DNA of 64,000 nucleotides from assembly GCF_011440305.1 (NCBI RefSeq), contig NZ_JAAOIW010000001.1:124001-188000 (forward strand), read 5' to 3'. Origin of the DNA: Paenibacillus agricola (lineage in GTDB: Bacteria > Bacillota > Bacilli > Paenibacillales > NBRC-103111). Below, piece by piece: positions 35,244 through 45,080 of this stretch (position 1 is the first letter of the stretch; each line of letters begins with the position of its first letter). Made by a program: the position numbers and the translations under genes. The notes under the pieces are model-generated. The model was not told where the DNA came from. It ran no database searches and worked only from the letters and a program-made list of their open reading frames with translations.

Positions 35244-36653
35244 TTATCTAGTTAAAGGAATCATCGCAATATCGCCGTCCGTCAATTGGAACTTGACACG
35301 TGATATAGGATCCTTAACAAACTTAGTATAACGTCCAATCACAATTTTGGCACCGCTATAAATAGTAGCAGCCACTTCAACATTTGCTTTTTCTGAGTCT
35401 TCTAATGATCTTTCAATCTCCAATACTCGCTCTTTAAATAAGCCTTGTTCCTCGATAAATTGCTTTTTGGTATGGTTTAGCTTTACCCGCATCGATACTT
35501 TTTCAGGTGTAAGCTGGCCGAGTGCAGCCAGATGATCAAGCAACGTTAGCGCTTTCCCGCTTTTCTCAATATTTTCATTTACCGAACGCAATTGACTTCT
35601 AAGCAGTACCAGCTCATTTCGCATCTCTGGCACCACACCAACCTCAATAACGGTCACAGTAGACATCGAGTTACCCACCGTACGTGCCTGTACAAATTCA
35701 CCCGCTTGGATAATACCGCCGACGATCAGCCCTTTTGAACCTTTACAGATTACGCTATGGGTTGCGTGAACATTGGAATGCATAATACTTAAGGAGACAA
35801 TGACCTCTTCAGCGTATACAGTGGCATCTTGAATAAATGAGCTTTTCACATGCTTCCCAGCTTTTATAACGCCTTTATTGTGGCCGAGAATACCAGCGCT
35901 GATTTCAATCGATCCGTCTGCCTCAATATCCGCGCCTTCAATACTACCTGTTATGCGAATATCGCCTGAAGCTTTAACTTTGAATCCTGATAGCACGCTT
36001 CCCCTAATGACAACGGTACCTACAAAATCGATATTCCCTATATTATAATCCACATCGCCGTTTACTTCGTATACTGGAAACACATTAATTTTGTCGCGCT
36101 CTGTTTTCGATACCATTCCATCGATAGCCGCGTACATGGCTGTTTGTTTCGGGTCTAGAACTACGTTTTTTCCTACCTTGAAACGTGGTTCCTTACCATC
36201 CTTTGCAATAATGGCATCTCCTGTTACCGTCATGCCTGGCGTACCAGGAGTCGCAGAAATCAACTCAGCAATCAATTGACCTTTCCTGACATTATTGATG
36301 GAGGAAACTTCTTTAAAATCAACCTTGCCGTCCTCCTGCTCAACTGGGCGCTTGGCATCTTTGTTTAAATCATAAAAAAGCTTGATATGCCCATCTACGC
36401 CTGGGACAGGTTGTATCCCTTTAGCAATTAAAATTTTACTTTGAAAAAACAATGCTGGCGCCATTACAATTTCACTTAGCTTGCTACGGTCAACCCCCTG
36501 AATAATCTTGGCCGACTTTAAAAGCTCGTCTAGCTGCTCTATGTTAAAAATTAAATTTTTATCCACATTTTTAAATTGCAAGTAGGCTTCAAGTTTATCG
36601 TCAGATATATCAATCTCCATATAAAAACTAAGTGGAATAGCCTGATCTTTCAT
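35244..36653 (-). CDS. DUF342/FapA family protein
   Basis: 469 residues from the ATG at 36653 (MKDQAIPLSF), which has GGGGGA five bases upstream; a TTG at 36677 would overlap sigD but lacks spacing. The central region (about 170-340) has the right-handed beta-helix look of FapA/DUF342, with repeated short Gly-rich turns (GDVDYNIGNIDFVG, GDIRITGSIEG). A C-terminal coiled coil follows (about 345-420). Such genes are common next to sigD in Firmicutes. The biochemical role is not established; polymer or cell-surface organisation has been suggested for relatives. Confidence 0.87.
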   Translation of the reverse strand: MKDQAIPLSFYMEIDISDDKLEAYLQFKNVDKNLIFNIEQLDELLKSAKIIQGVDRSKLSEIVMAPALFFQSKILIAKGIQPVPGVDGHIKLFYDLNKDAKRPVEQEDGKVDFKEVSSINNVRKGQLIAELISATPGTPGMTVTGDAIIAKDGKEPRFKVGKNVVLDPKQTAMYAAIDGMVSKTERDKINVFPVYEVNGDVDYNIGNIDFVGTVVIRGSVLSGFKVKASGDIRITGSIEGADIEADGSIEISAGILGHNKGVIKAGKHVKSSFIQDATVYAEEVIVSLSIMHSNVHATHSVICKGSKGLIVGGIIQAGEFVQARTVGNSMSTVTVIEVGVVPEMRNELVLLRSQLRSVNENIEKSGKALTLLDHLAALGQLTPEKVSMRVKLNHTKKQFIEEQGLFKERVLEIERSLEDSEKANVEVAATIYSGAKIVIGRYTKFVKDPISRVKFQLTDGDIAMIPLTR

Positions 36654-36673
36654 TATTTCCCCCACTTTCCTTA

Positions 36674-37459
36674 TCAAGAATCCTCAAAAAGCTGAGTTTT
36701 GTGCCTACCTAAAGAACCACGAAGACGTAAAATTGCTTTTGAATGTAGCTGTGATATTCGTGAGGGAGATAAGCTCATAACCTCCGCTATTTCGCTTAAC
36801 GATAATTCGTCAAAATAAAACAAAGAAACGACCGTTCTTTCTTTTTCGGTGAGTCTTTCAATAGCTTTCTCTAACGTTTCTTTTAAATAAAACTCATTTA
36901 CTTTATGTTCAGGATTTTTGGCTTTCTCATCTATCAATAAAGACAAACGCGTCTCAGAATCTTCTTCGCGAATAGGATCATCAATCGAACAGATCGCAGT
37001 AATGGCAATTTCTTGAACCATATGACGGAAGTCACTTTCACTTACTTCTAAATAACTGCTTATTTCATTATCGGTTACAGAGCGCAAATATTGCTGTTCC
37101 AGCTTTTGATAGGCTTCTTCAATTTTCTTTGATTTCTCTCTTACCGATCTTGGCACCCAATCCCCTTGGCGCAATCCGTCAATAATGGCTCCACGTATAC
37201 GCCATGATGCATAAGTTTCAAATTGCAGCCCGCGTAAGTAATCGAACTTCTCGATAGCATCAATCAGGCCCATTACACCAAAGCTCGATAAATCGTCTTT
37301 AGCAACATTTTTGGGTAACCCTATAGACAAACGGTTTGCCACATATTCTACCAAAGGTAAATATGTTTCAATGAGTAATTGTTTGGCTTCGAGCAATCCA
37401 AATTCTTTCCATTGCTTCCATACATCCATGTTGGATAAGTGCGACTTTTGTTGAATCAT
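36674..37459 (-). CDS. sigD: RNA polymerase sigma factor for flagellar genes (SigD/FliA)
   Basis: This sigma factor transcribes late flagellar, motility and autolysin genes. 261 residues with region 2 (LPKNVAKDDLSSFGVMGLID, YASWRIRGAIIDGLR), region 3 (QGDWVPRSVREKSKKI) and region 4 helix-turn-helix (LSLSEIAEVMSLSPSRISQL). It lies near the distal end of the fla/che operon, as in B. subtilis, where distance from the promoter sets its level. Its leader contains two copies of a hairpin repeat. Confidence 0.96.
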   Translation of the reverse strand: MIQQKSHLSNMDVWKQWKEFGLLEAKQLLIETYLPLVEYVANRLSIGLPKNVAKDDLSSFGVMGLIDAIEKFDYLRGLQFETYASWRIRGAIIDGLRQGDWVPRSVREKSKKIEEAYQKLEQQYLRSVTDNEISSYLEVSESDFRHMVQEIAITAICSIDDPIREEDSETRLSLLIDEKAKNPEHKVNEFYLKETLEKAIERLTEKERTVVSLFYFDELSLSEIAEVMSLSPSRISQLHSKAILRLRGSLGRHKTQLFEDS

Positions 37460-37480
37460 ATACTGTTACCACCACCTTAG

Positions 37481-37515
37481 AGTTTTGCCATCGCAAAACT
37501 AACTTTGTAAGCATC
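37481..37515 (-). repeat. Dispersed hairpin repeat, copy C (upstream of sigD)
   Basis: On the plus strand AGTTTTGC-CATC-GCAAAACT (8-bp perfect stem, 4-base loop) then AACTTTGTAAGCATC. Closest relative of copy A upstream of polC, with the same stem and nearly the same tail. Confidence 0.65.
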
Positions 37516-37521
37516 CCATAG

Positions 37522-37555
37522 AGTTTGCTAGGACAAAATTAACCTTGTAAGCATC
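37522..37555 (-). repeat. Dispersed hairpin repeat, copy D (upstream of sigD)
   Basis: AGTTTGCTAGGACAAAATT followed by AACCTTGTAAGCATC on the plus strand. The tail matches copy C at 14 of 15 bases; the stem is degenerate. It is in direct orientation 6 bases from copy C. Confidence 0.6.
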
Positions 37556-37561
37556 CTCCAT

Positions 37562-37975
37562 TTATTTTTCCGACATCTGCCGCAGTGCTTGAACCATGTC
37601 ACCGGTATCTATATTCGCTTTACTAGTAAGCTTAGGAGGCTGCAAGGGTGCAAAACCAGGCACACCTTCGTTTGTATTGGGTTCCAAAGACTCTTTGAGC
37701 AATTTGTTTAAGGAGTCTTCCTCATCGGGAGTAGTCAAATCAAGTGCTGTGCCTTTAGTTTCGTCAGGCATGCTTTCGGCATCTGTTAATTTATCGAGTC
37801 CAGCAAAAGTGCCTAATACCCAACGAAACAAAAAAACGATCACGAATACTAGTAAAAAACTGTAGCAGCTTCTAATTAATGTAGTACTCCAAATATTATT
37901 TAAAGAAGCTGCAATAAAGGTTATGGTAAAAGAAATAGCGGCTATCACAAAATTCCATCGAATGCTACCTATCAT
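37562..37975 (-). CDS. Small two-pass membrane protein, function unknown
   Basis: 137 residues with two hydrophobic segments (about 8-28 and 34-56) and a cytoplasmic, acidic, Pro- and Asp-rich tail (about 60-137). It starts at ATG 37975, four bases after cheD; the nearest ribosome-binding site (AAGGAGTG) is about 15 bases upstream, inside cheD, so coupling to cheD is likely. It lies between cheD and sigD, where B. subtilis has no gene. I do not recognise a family. A FliO-like or regulatory role is possible but unsupported. Confidence 0.68.
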   Translation of the reverse strand: MIGSIRWNFVIAAISFTITFIAASLNNIWSTTLIRSCYSFLLVFVIVFLFRWVLGTFAGLDKLTDAESMPDETKGTALDLTTPDEEDSLNKLLKESLEPNTNEGVPGFAPLQPPKLTSKANIDTGDMVQALRQMSEK

Positions 37976-37978
37976 AGT

Positions 37979-38473
37979 CTAAAGTTCTTTCACTCCTTGT
38001 TGGACACTTCGGATTAAAAGAATACCGGTTTCACAGTTAAATTCCACCGTTCTTCCATAATTACCGCCAGTATCTTCAGATTTGAGAGGAATGGAATACT
38101 TTAACAGCATGGCCTTGCAAGATTCAACATTTCTTGGTCCAATTCGCATGGTATCTGAATTTCCCGCAAAGGCGAACATTTGTGCGCCACCAGCCATTTT
38201 GGCTTCTAACCTTCTAATCGATGCACCTAAACTAACCATCTTTTCAATCATGTCGGGTATTGCTGTATCCGCATATTTAGCTAAATTGAGTTTTCCTTCT
38301 CTAGCTATGTCTGAAGTTGGCAGCATTACATGCGCCATACCAGCAACCATTGCCTTTGAATCATAAAGTGTTAGTCCTACACATGAACCTAATCCTGTTG
38401 TCTTTAGCACCCCGGTCAAATGAGTAACATTCAGATCAGCCATGCCCACCTTGATGTAATTATCTTGAATCAT
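37979..38473 (-). CDS. cheD: Chemoreceptor glutamine deamidase CheD
   Basis: CheD deamidates receptor glutamines and stimulates CheC. 164 residues. The Cys/His pair is Cys31 in GLGSCVGL and His48 in GMAHVMLP; KMAGGAQMF and RNVESCK are also present. It overlaps cheC by 4 bases, matching its physical partnership with CheC. Confidence 0.95.
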   Translation of the reverse strand: MIQDNYIKVGMADLNVTHLTGVLKTTGLGSCVGLTLYDSKAMVAGMAHVMLPTSDIAREGKLNLAKYADTAIPDMIEKMVSLGASIRRLEAKMAGGAQMFAFAGNSDTMRIGPRNVESCKAMLLKYSIPLKSEDTGGNYGRTVEFNCETGILLIRSVQQGVKEL

Positions 38474-39090
38474 GGAGATTGTACTCCCAGAGCAACAAAA
38501 ATCTTATTGAATGATTCTGGATCCGGAATGAGAAAGAAATGTCCTTCAATCTCATCATTACCATCCAAGAACTTCGTGTCTATTAATAAGGCATGATCTC
38601 CCATTTGACCAAATTGGAGAAGACCGTAGCTTAAGATGGCTCCTGCCATATCGATAGCCAGTGCTGGAACAGTTGGTGACATGACAAGCTGAGTAAAATC
38701 GGCGAGTGATGATAAATAGGATCCTGCCAATATGTTACCAATCTCATTTAATGCAGACAGTTCCATATCTGTATAATGTTCGTCATCCACTACCTCAATC
38801 CCTACCAGATTACGCAATAATTTTTTGGCGGATTCTAGCGAAAGAATAAAAAATAGATTGCCAGGGGTTTCTCCTTCAACTCGAAGGAAAATCGCGATTA
38901 CAACCCGTTCCGCTCCACCCACACTATCTGCTATTTCCTCAAAAGCCACCATACGCACCTTCGGTACAAGCATATCGACGGGTTTATCCAAAAGCTTGGA
39001 TAAGGCAGTGGCAGCATGTCCTGCACCGATGTTCCCTACTTCCTTGAGAACATCCATTTGAAAATCAGCGAATCCGTTGAATGGCTCCAC
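38470..39090 (-). CDS. cheC: CheY-P phosphatase CheC
   Basis: CheC dephosphorylates CheY-P and is regulated by CheD. 206 residues with both phosphatase motifs: Glu17/Asn20 in EVGNIGAGHAATAL and Glu116/Asn119 in LNEIGNILAG. It starts 4 bases after cheW ends. Confidence 0.95.
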   Translation of the reverse strand: MEPFNGFADFQMDVLKEVGNIGAGHAATALSKLLDKPVDMLVPKVRMVAFEEIADSVGGAERVVIAIFLRVEGETPGNLFFILSLESAKKLLRNLVGIEVVDDEHYTDMELSALNEIGNILAGSYLSSLADFTQLVMSPTVPALAIDMAGAILSYGLLQFGQMGDHALLIDTKFLDGNDEIEGHFFLIPDPESFNKIFVALGVQSP

Positions 39091-39094
39091 ATAA

Positions 39095-39556
39095 CTACTC
39101 CTCTTGGGTTTCTAATTGGATGATCTCACTTTTATTCAATACTTCTTCCAAATTCAAGAGTACTAAAAGTCTCGACTCTCCAACCTTCGCAATACCTTGT
39201 AAATATTTAGCTTTTATCCCACCAATAACTTCAGGTGGATCGTCAATCGAATCTGTATTAATATCGGTCACATCATTAGCCGAATCTACGATTAGACCTA
39301 CTTCCATGTCTTTTACTGCTACAATAATAATTCGTGTATTGTCTGTATATTCGCTTTCTGTAAATCCGAATCTTCCTCGCAAATCAATAATAGGCGTAAC
39401 AACACCGCGCAGATTGATTACACCTTTTACAAATTTAGGTGTTTTCGGAACACGAGTCATTGGCTGCATTCGTTCAATTGTACGAACCTTCTCCACTTCA
39501 ACTCCATATTCCTCATGTGCCAAAGCAAATACGATAACCTTCAATTCTTCACCCAT
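39095..39556 (-). CDS. cheW: Chemotaxis coupling protein CheW
   Basis: CheW links receptors to the CheA kinase. 153 residues, a single CheW domain with VFALAHEEYGVEVEKVRTIE and NLRGVVTPIIDLRGRFG. It follows cheA by 42 bases. Confidence 0.96.
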   Translation of the reverse strand: MGEELKVIVFALAHEEYGVEVEKVRTIERMQPMTRVPKTPKFVKGVINLRGVVTPIIDLRGRFGFTESEYTDNTRIIIVAVKDMEVGLIVDSANDVTDINTDSIDDPPEVIGGIKAKYLQGIAKVGESRLLVLLNLEEVLNKSEIIQLETQEE

Positions 39557-39598
39557 TTTGATGTGCCTCCTTTGAATTCCTATGTACGATCCATAAAC

Positions 39599-41662
39599 TT
39601 ACTTAATTAGAGCATTCGTATCGATAATAAGTGCTACTTGCCCATCGCCTAGAATCGTAGCGCCTGAAATCGCGAACAAATTAGTGAAATATTTACCCAA
39701 TGATTTTAAAACAATCTCTTGTTGGCCAATAAACTCATCTACGATCAATGCGGCTAGTTTTTCACCTTTGCGAATAACGACAATTTGGGTTTCACTCTCT
39801 GATTCTTTGCTATTTAGCTTGTTAGGAATATCAAAAACTTTAGATAAAGGAACCAAAGGAATGACATTCTTGCGGAACTTCACCATCCGATTGCTATGGA
39901 TCATATGAATTTGTTCAGCGGTAATCGCCGAGGTTTCCACAATAGAGGATAGTGGAATCGCGTACTTCTCATCCCCTACTCGAATAAGCATAGCCGAAAT
40001 AATCGAAAGTGTAAGCGGAAGCTGTACCGAAAACTTAGTACCCTTACCAAAAGTTGAATCGACCTGTACTCGTCCACCAAGGCTCTCAATTTTGGTTTTG
40101 ACGACATCCAATCCGACACCACGACCAGAAATATCCGATATTTTGTCAGCCGTACTGAATCCAGAGGCAAATAATAACAGATACACTTCTTGGTCGCTTA
40201 GCTTCAACGCTTCTTCCGGTGTAACGACGCCCTTTTTAATGGCAGCTTTCAGCACACCGTCCTTATTGATACCTCTGCCATCTTCTTCAATCTCGATAAA
40301 AACATGATTGCCGCTATGAAAAGCACGTAAAAAGATAGAACCCGTTTCTGGCTTGCCTGCCGCAATTCGATCGATTGTTGGCTCAACACCGTGATCTACC
40401 GCATTTCGCAGTAAATGCACAAGAGGGTCACCAATTTCATCCACAACCGTACGATCTAATTCAGTGTCAGCACCAGTTATAACCAGATCAACTTTCTTGT
40501 CCAATGTTTTGGCTACATCACGAATCATTCTTGGGAAACGGTTAAAAACGGTATCGATCGGCACCATCCGAAGCTTTAACACAATATTTTGTAAATCGCT
40601 GCTAACCCGTGACATATGCTCTACGGTTTCGGTTAAATCGTTTTTCTTGATCTCGCTGGCCAACTGCTCCAGCCTTGAGCGGTCAATCAATAGCTCGCTG
40701 AATAAATTCATCAAAGCATCAAGCCGTTCAATATCTACACGAATCGTTCGGTTTGCTACCGGTACATTGGCGACGACTGCAGCAGCAGGCTTTTTAGCAT
40801 CGACAACTGCTACCTGGACCACTTCCAGCACTTGTGAAGCAGCAGCTATTTCCGGTTGCTCGATTACTAAAGGCTGCAGCAATTCCTCTAGCTTCTCTTT
40901 CGTAAGAACCGTTACAACCGCTTTGTCAATTTCGGATACATTAGATACTTGCTTCTCCAACGTATCTTTGTCCGTATTAGAGATAAAAAAGACCGAAAAG
41001 TTATTCTCAAAACGTTCCTGTTCGATATCTTCAACAGATGGGTCTGATTTTATCACTTCCCCATGCTGCTCAAGCACGTTAAACACCATATAAGCACGAG
41101 CTGCCTTTAATACACAATCAATGCGTACGTTGACTTCAATATAAAATACTTGCATGCCCGCTTCAATCGATTGTAATATGATCGAATGTTGAAATTCATC
41201 CAATTGAACTGAAGCTTGCCCTTCACTTTCTGCAGCTATTTCATTAGCACCTGCTAGCACCGCATTTCCCGCTTTTAAATAATCACCTGTAACGATCGAT
41301 TTTAGAGCAACCACTATATCCGTTACATCAGCCTTGCCTGTACCGCCTTGAATAATGTCTTCAACCATGGACTCAAGAGCATCTACGCTTTTGAATATGC
41401 AATCAAATATGAAAGCATCCATCTTCAGCTTGTTATTGCGTACGAGATCCAATACATTTTCCATTTCATGTGTTAATGAAGCCACATCCTCAAACCCCAT
41501 CGTCGCTGACATACCCTTAAGAGTATGAGCCGAACGAAATATAATATTTACGATACTTAAATCTTCAGGACTGCTCTCCAAAGCTAATAAGTTATCGTTT
41601 AAGGCTTGCAGATGCTCTTTAGATTCATCAATAAACATCGAAAGGTATTGATTTAAGTCCAT
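39599..41662 (-). CDS. cheA: Chemotaxis histidine kinase CheA
   Basis: CheA phosphorylates CheY and CheB. 687 residues. HPt domain with His46 in SAHTLKGMSATMGF; P2 CheY-binding region about 155-260; dimerisation domain with IRVDIERLDALMNLFSELLI; catalytic ATPase with LLRNAVDHGVEP, GRGI and GRGVGLDVV; and a C-terminal CheW-like domain. All phosphotransfer and nucleotide-binding motifs are present. The gene lies between cheB and cheW. Confidence 0.97.
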   Translation of the reverse strand: MDLNQYLSMFIDESKEHLQALNDNLLALESSPEDLSIVNIIFRSAHTLKGMSATMGFEDVASLTHEMENVLDLVRNNKLKMDAFIFDCIFKSVDALESMVEDIIQGGTGKADVTDIVVALKSIVTGDYLKAGNAVLAGANEIAAESEGQASVQLDEFQHSIILQSIEAGMQVFYIEVNVRIDCVLKAARAYMVFNVLEQHGEVIKSDPSVEDIEQERFENNFSVFFISNTDKDTLEKQVSNVSEIDKAVVTVLTKEKLEELLQPLVIEQPEIAAASQVLEVVQVAVVDAKKPAAAVVANVPVANRTIRVDIERLDALMNLFSELLIDRSRLEQLASEIKKNDLTETVEHMSRVSSDLQNIVLKLRMVPIDTVFNRFPRMIRDVAKTLDKKVDLVITGADTELDRTVVDEIGDPLVHLLRNAVDHGVEPTIDRIAAGKPETGSIFLRAFHSGNHVFIEIEEDGRGINKDGVLKAAIKKGVVTPEEALKLSDQEVYLLLFASGFSTADKISDISGRGVGLDVVKTKIESLGGRVQVDSTFGKGTKFSVQLPLTLSIISAMLIRVGDEKYAIPLSSIVETSAITAEQIHMIHSNRMVKFRKNVIPLVPLSKVFDIPNKLNSKESESETQIVVIRKGEKLAALIVDEFIGQQEIVLKSLGKYFTNLFAISGATILGDGQVALIIDTNALIK

Positions 41663-41718
41663 AACCTCTCACCTCCGTCAATATAATACAACCTCATCAT
41701 TTGCTTGCAAATATGTTT

Positions 41719-42846
41719 TTACTGTTGTCTGCCAACTACCTGAGATAGCTTCAGAGCAATCTCTTGCTGGGGTAAAACATGCATAACGCATTTTAATTCG
41801 ACTGCCGCTCTAGGCATTCCATATACAATACAGGTTTCTTCCGCTTCAGCGATTGTTGTAATAGCGCCTGCATTTTTCAGTGCAAGCATCCCTTTAGCTC
41901 CGTCCGCCCCCATGCCGGTCATAAGCACAATATGGCGCTTTAATTCTTTTAGTGGCAACAACGATTCAAACAATGTATCTACACAAGGCCTATGCCCGCC
42001 TCTGGCTTCTTCCTTGCTGATATGGATTTTGTATAATCCCGGCCCGTTTCGTGCTACCGTCATATGGAAACCACCAGGAGCAATGTACACATGACCATTT
42101 TTCAAAACCATTCCATCCTCAGCTTCAGTGACGTTTAGCTCCGAAACAGAATGCAACCTCTGTGCCAAAGATTTCGTGAAATTGGGCGGCATATGCTGAA
42201 CCACAACGACAGGTGCAGGAAAATGAGCTGGGATTTGCGAGATGACTTGATGTAAAGCCCTCGGACCGCCTGTAGAGGTTCCTATGGCAACGATCTGTTG
42301 CACTTGTATTGGCAAGTCCTTTTTACCTGCCTGTGGTTTGATTGAAGCAGGCTCAGCCTTATTGGGAGTTAAAGCCTCGTTGATCTGGGAAGGCTTTATC
42401 TTCAATTGGGGTGATGGAAGGATAGGATTAACACGAAACTTAGTTACATTCGTTTTGACGGCAATGTGAAGCTTCTCTAATAAAATTTCTTTAACTCGAT
42501 GCAGATCTAATGAAATTGAACCAGAGGGCTTGCCCACAAAATCAACTGCCCCTCTTTCGAGTGCTACAATGGTTTCCCTCGCTCCATCCTGTGTTAAACT
42601 GCTCAGCATGATAACGGGAGTTGGCATTTCCTCCATGATTACTTTAAGCGCATCGAGCCCATTCATTTCTGGCATTTCTATATCCATCGTGATGGCATCC
42701 GGCTTTAAACTTCTAGTCAATTCTATTGCTTCCTTGCCATTTTTGGCAGTTGCTATTACTTGGAATTGGGCATCTCCTAGAACGAGATCGGAAATCATTT
42801 TTCTCATGAAAATGGAATCATCTACAACTAATATTTTAAATGGCAT
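41719..42846 (-). CDS. cheB: Receptor methylesterase CheB
   Basis: CheB removes methyl groups from receptors and can deamidate glutamines. The start ATG 42846 (MPFKILVVDD, 375 aa) has GGAGGAG upstream; an in-frame GTG at 42855 is too close to the site. Receiver Asp55 in ITMDIEMPEMNG; catalytic triad Ser191 in GTSTGGP, His218 in QHMPPNF and Asp315 in GMGADGAKG. Confidence 0.96.
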   Translation of the reverse strand: MPFKILVVDDSIFMRKMISDLVLGDAQFQVIATAKNGKEAIELTRSLKPDAITMDIEMPEMNGLDALKVIMEEMPTPVIMLSSLTQDGARETIVALERGAVDFVGKPSGSISLDLHRVKEILLEKLHIAVKTNVTKFRVNPILPSPQLKIKPSQINEALTPNKAEPASIKPQAGKKDLPIQVQQIVAIGTSTGGPRALHQVISQIPAHFPAPVVVVQHMPPNFTKSLAQRLHSVSELNVTEAEDGMVLKNGHVYIAPGGFHMTVARNGPGLYKIHISKEEARGGHRPCVDTLFESLLPLKELKRHIVLMTGMGADGAKGMLALKNAGAITTIAEAEETCIVYGMPRAAVELKCVMHVLPQQEIALKLSQVVGRQQ

Positions 42847-42891
42847 TATTCTCACTCCTCCAGGTTGTCTGCTTCGTTTTGTATGAGGGTG

Positions 42892-43767
42892 CTACTGTTT
42901 GAGAATTCTCATCATTTTAGATAAAAACCCTTTAACAGCACCAGCCTGAAATTCCGAAGGAGCTTGTCTGGCGATAAAGTCATCAACTAATCTATGGATT
43001 GATTGAGAAGCAGCGCAAGTTGGATAAGCAACTGTGAAAGGGATTTGCCTTTTTACCGCCTTCGATACATTGTTATCATCATCTACAAAACCAAGGGTTG
43101 GAATATCAATTTGCAAAAATCGCTTGGCAACCATACTGATTTTGTCAGCGGTTTGCTTGCCCTCCTTATTGTCTGTTGTCCGATTGACGACTAGTTTAAA
43201 GTTTACAGGCTCATTCATGGAATTAACCATTTTAATAATCGCATACGCATCCGTGATCGAAGTAGGTTCGGGCGTAGTAACCACGATCGTCTCTTCAGCT
43301 GCTAAAATGAATTTCAATGTTTCTTTAGATAATCCGGCTCCTGTATCAAAAATAATAAAATCTACAGTACCATTTAATAGATTAACTTGCTCCGCAAAGT
43401 ATTCCAGTTGCTCGTCAGTCAACCTTATTAGATCATTAAATCCAGATCCACCTGCAATAAACTGCAGGTCATTATAGCCCTTCTGAATAATTTCCCAAAT
43501 CGTTTTTTCTTTTTTCAACAAGTGATACAAGCTATATTTAGCAGTGATTCCCATCAGCACATCAATATTGGCAAGTCCAATATCTGCATCAAAGACGAGC
43601 ACATGGTAGCCTCTTTTTTGCAAAGTTAGCGCAAAATTCAATGTAAAATTCGATTTGCCTACCCCGCCTTTTCCACTGGTTACGGTTATAATCCTAGTTG
43701 ATTTAGCAGGCTTCTGTGTATGCTGATGAGAGACTAAATTCCGCAGTCCTTGTGCTTGATCAGTCAT
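42892..43767 (-). CDS. flhG: MinD/ParA-type ATPase FlhG (YlxH)
   Basis: FlhG controls flagellar number and placement with FlhF and helps C-ring assembly. 291 residues. Deviant Walker A GKGGVGKS 32-39, FDADIGLAN 59-67, and a C-terminal amphipathic helix (GFLSKMMRILKQ) for membrane binding. An N-terminal segment before the Walker motif matches the FlhF-activating region. It overlaps flhF by 4 bases. Confidence 0.94.
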   Translation of the reverse strand: MTDQAQGLRNLVSHQHTQKPAKSTRIITVTSGKGGVGKSNFTLNFALTLQKRGYHVLVFDADIGLANIDVLMGITAKYSLYHLLKKEKTIWEIIQKGYNDLQFIAGGSGFNDLIRLTDEQLEYFAEQVNLLNGTVDFIIFDTGAGLSKETLKFILAAEETIVVTTPEPTSITDAYAIIKMVNSMNEPVNFKLVVNRTTDNKEGKQTADKISMVAKRFLQIDIPTLGFVDDDNNVSKAVKRQIPFTVAYPTCAASQSIHRLVDDFIARQAPSEFQAGAVKGFLSKMMRILKQ

Positions 43768-45080
43768 GGCTCTTGGACCCCCAATATCAGGTCGATAATT
43801 TGTTCCTCGGCCAACAAATTAATATCGTCAGGTACGCTTTGCCCGTTAGCTACATACGATAGCTGAAGCTTGAAATCATGTACAAGATTAATAACCGCGC
43901 CATAGGAATTGGTCTCATCCATTTTCGTAAATAATACCTTATCCAGCTTAAACTTCGAGAAATTTTCTGTGATGGCTTTCATGTCCTTGTACTTGGTTGT
44001 TAAGCTTAATACCAGATAAGTCTCACTCTTACCGTTATATTGTAATAAGGTATTTAATTCTGAAACATACATCTCATTACGGAAATTCCGCCCCGCTGTA
44101 TCCATGAATATGATATCGCAATCCTTTAATTGATCAAAGGCTTTTGATAAATCCTGTGGAGAAAATACAACCTCTAATGGAATGTTTAAAATGGTAGCAT
44201 ACGTTTTTAATTGCTCAACAGCGGCAATTCTGTACGTATCCGATGTAATAAAACCAACTTTTCGATGGTATTTCAATACCTGCTCGGCTGCCAGCTTCGC
44301 TATCGTTGTTGTCTTGCCAACACCGGTAGGACCTACAAAATGGGCGATCCTTGTATCTGTCTTTAAAGCCTTCGATTCGGTAATCGTAAATAGCCCCATT
44401 AATTGCTTCTTTGCTTCCTGCAAGACGAAGTCTTCAGTGACCGGTTGCTCGCTCACTTCAGCGGCTTCTGTAATTGTCGTACACAGCTGTTCAACAAGCA
44501 TAGTGTCAAGGTCTTGGTCCGACAATTTTTGTTTCAATGCCATTATAGCAGGTTCGGTCGTTTGCTGGTTCCCTTGAACAGAAAGTTTCTTCATAAATTC
44601 TTTCATTTGTTTCAATTCTTCCATCAATAAGTCTTCACTTGCTTTAACCACAGCCGGTGCGAAAGTTTCGACTCTGGCAGCAACAACAGGTGGTGGGATG
44701 ATCACATCAGGTACATGTGGAAAAGCAAGCAGGCCCCGCGTTTCATCAGCAGCTTGGGAAGCTTCTAATTGTGCAGCAAAACCGGTTGGTCTGGAATAAG
44801 CCGTTTTAGCAGTTTGTGGTGTGCTATAGTTATTTACAGCGGGCTGCGGACGCTCAGGACGATCAATAGGTGCTGTATTCTTGGCTGGTGTGGGCTGCGG
44901 TGCTGGCGCCACTGTATCCGTTGCTGCGATCACTTCAATTTTCTTCTTCGAAAACATTCCGAGAAAACCCCCAGAACGAATCTCCTTCGTATTAAGTATA
45001 ACGGCGTCTTTACCTAAATCCGATTTAATTTTTTGCAAAGCATCCGGCATCGAATCCACAATATATCGTTTCACTCTCAT
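43764..45080 (-). CDS. flhF: SRP-type GTPase FlhF
   Basis: FlhF positions flagella. 438 residues: an N-terminal basic B domain (1-55), a Pro/Ala-rich linker (55-145), and the NG domain with GPTGVGKT 250-257, DTAGRN and TKMDET. It overlaps flhA and flhG by 4 bases each, so the three are coupled. Confidence 0.95.
   Translation of the reverse strand: MRVKRYIVDSMPDALQKIKSDLGKDAVILNTKEIRSGGFLGMFSKKKIEVIAATDTVAPAPQPTPAKNTAPIDRPERPQPAVNNYSTPQTAKTAYSRPTGFAAQLEASQAADETRGLLAFPHVPDVIIPPPVVAARVETFAPAVVKASEDLLMEELKQMKEFMKKLSVQGNQQTTEPAIMALKQKLSDQDLDTMLVEQLCTTITEAAEVSEQPVTEDFVLQEAKKQLMGLFTITESKALKTDTRIAHFVGPTGVGKTTTIAKLAAEQVLKYHRKVGFITSDTYRIAAVEQLKTYATILNIPLEVVFSPQDLSKAFDQLKDCDIIFMDTAGRNFRNEMYVSELNTLLQYNGKSETYLVLSLTTKYKDMKAITENFSKFKLDKVLFTKMDETNSYGAVINLVHDFKLQLSYVANGQSVPDDINLLAEEQIIDLILGVQEP

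Noticed and set aside
40464-41093. 209-codon plus-strand open frame opposite cheA
   Set aside because: Antisense shadow, Ser/Thr-rich, no start context.
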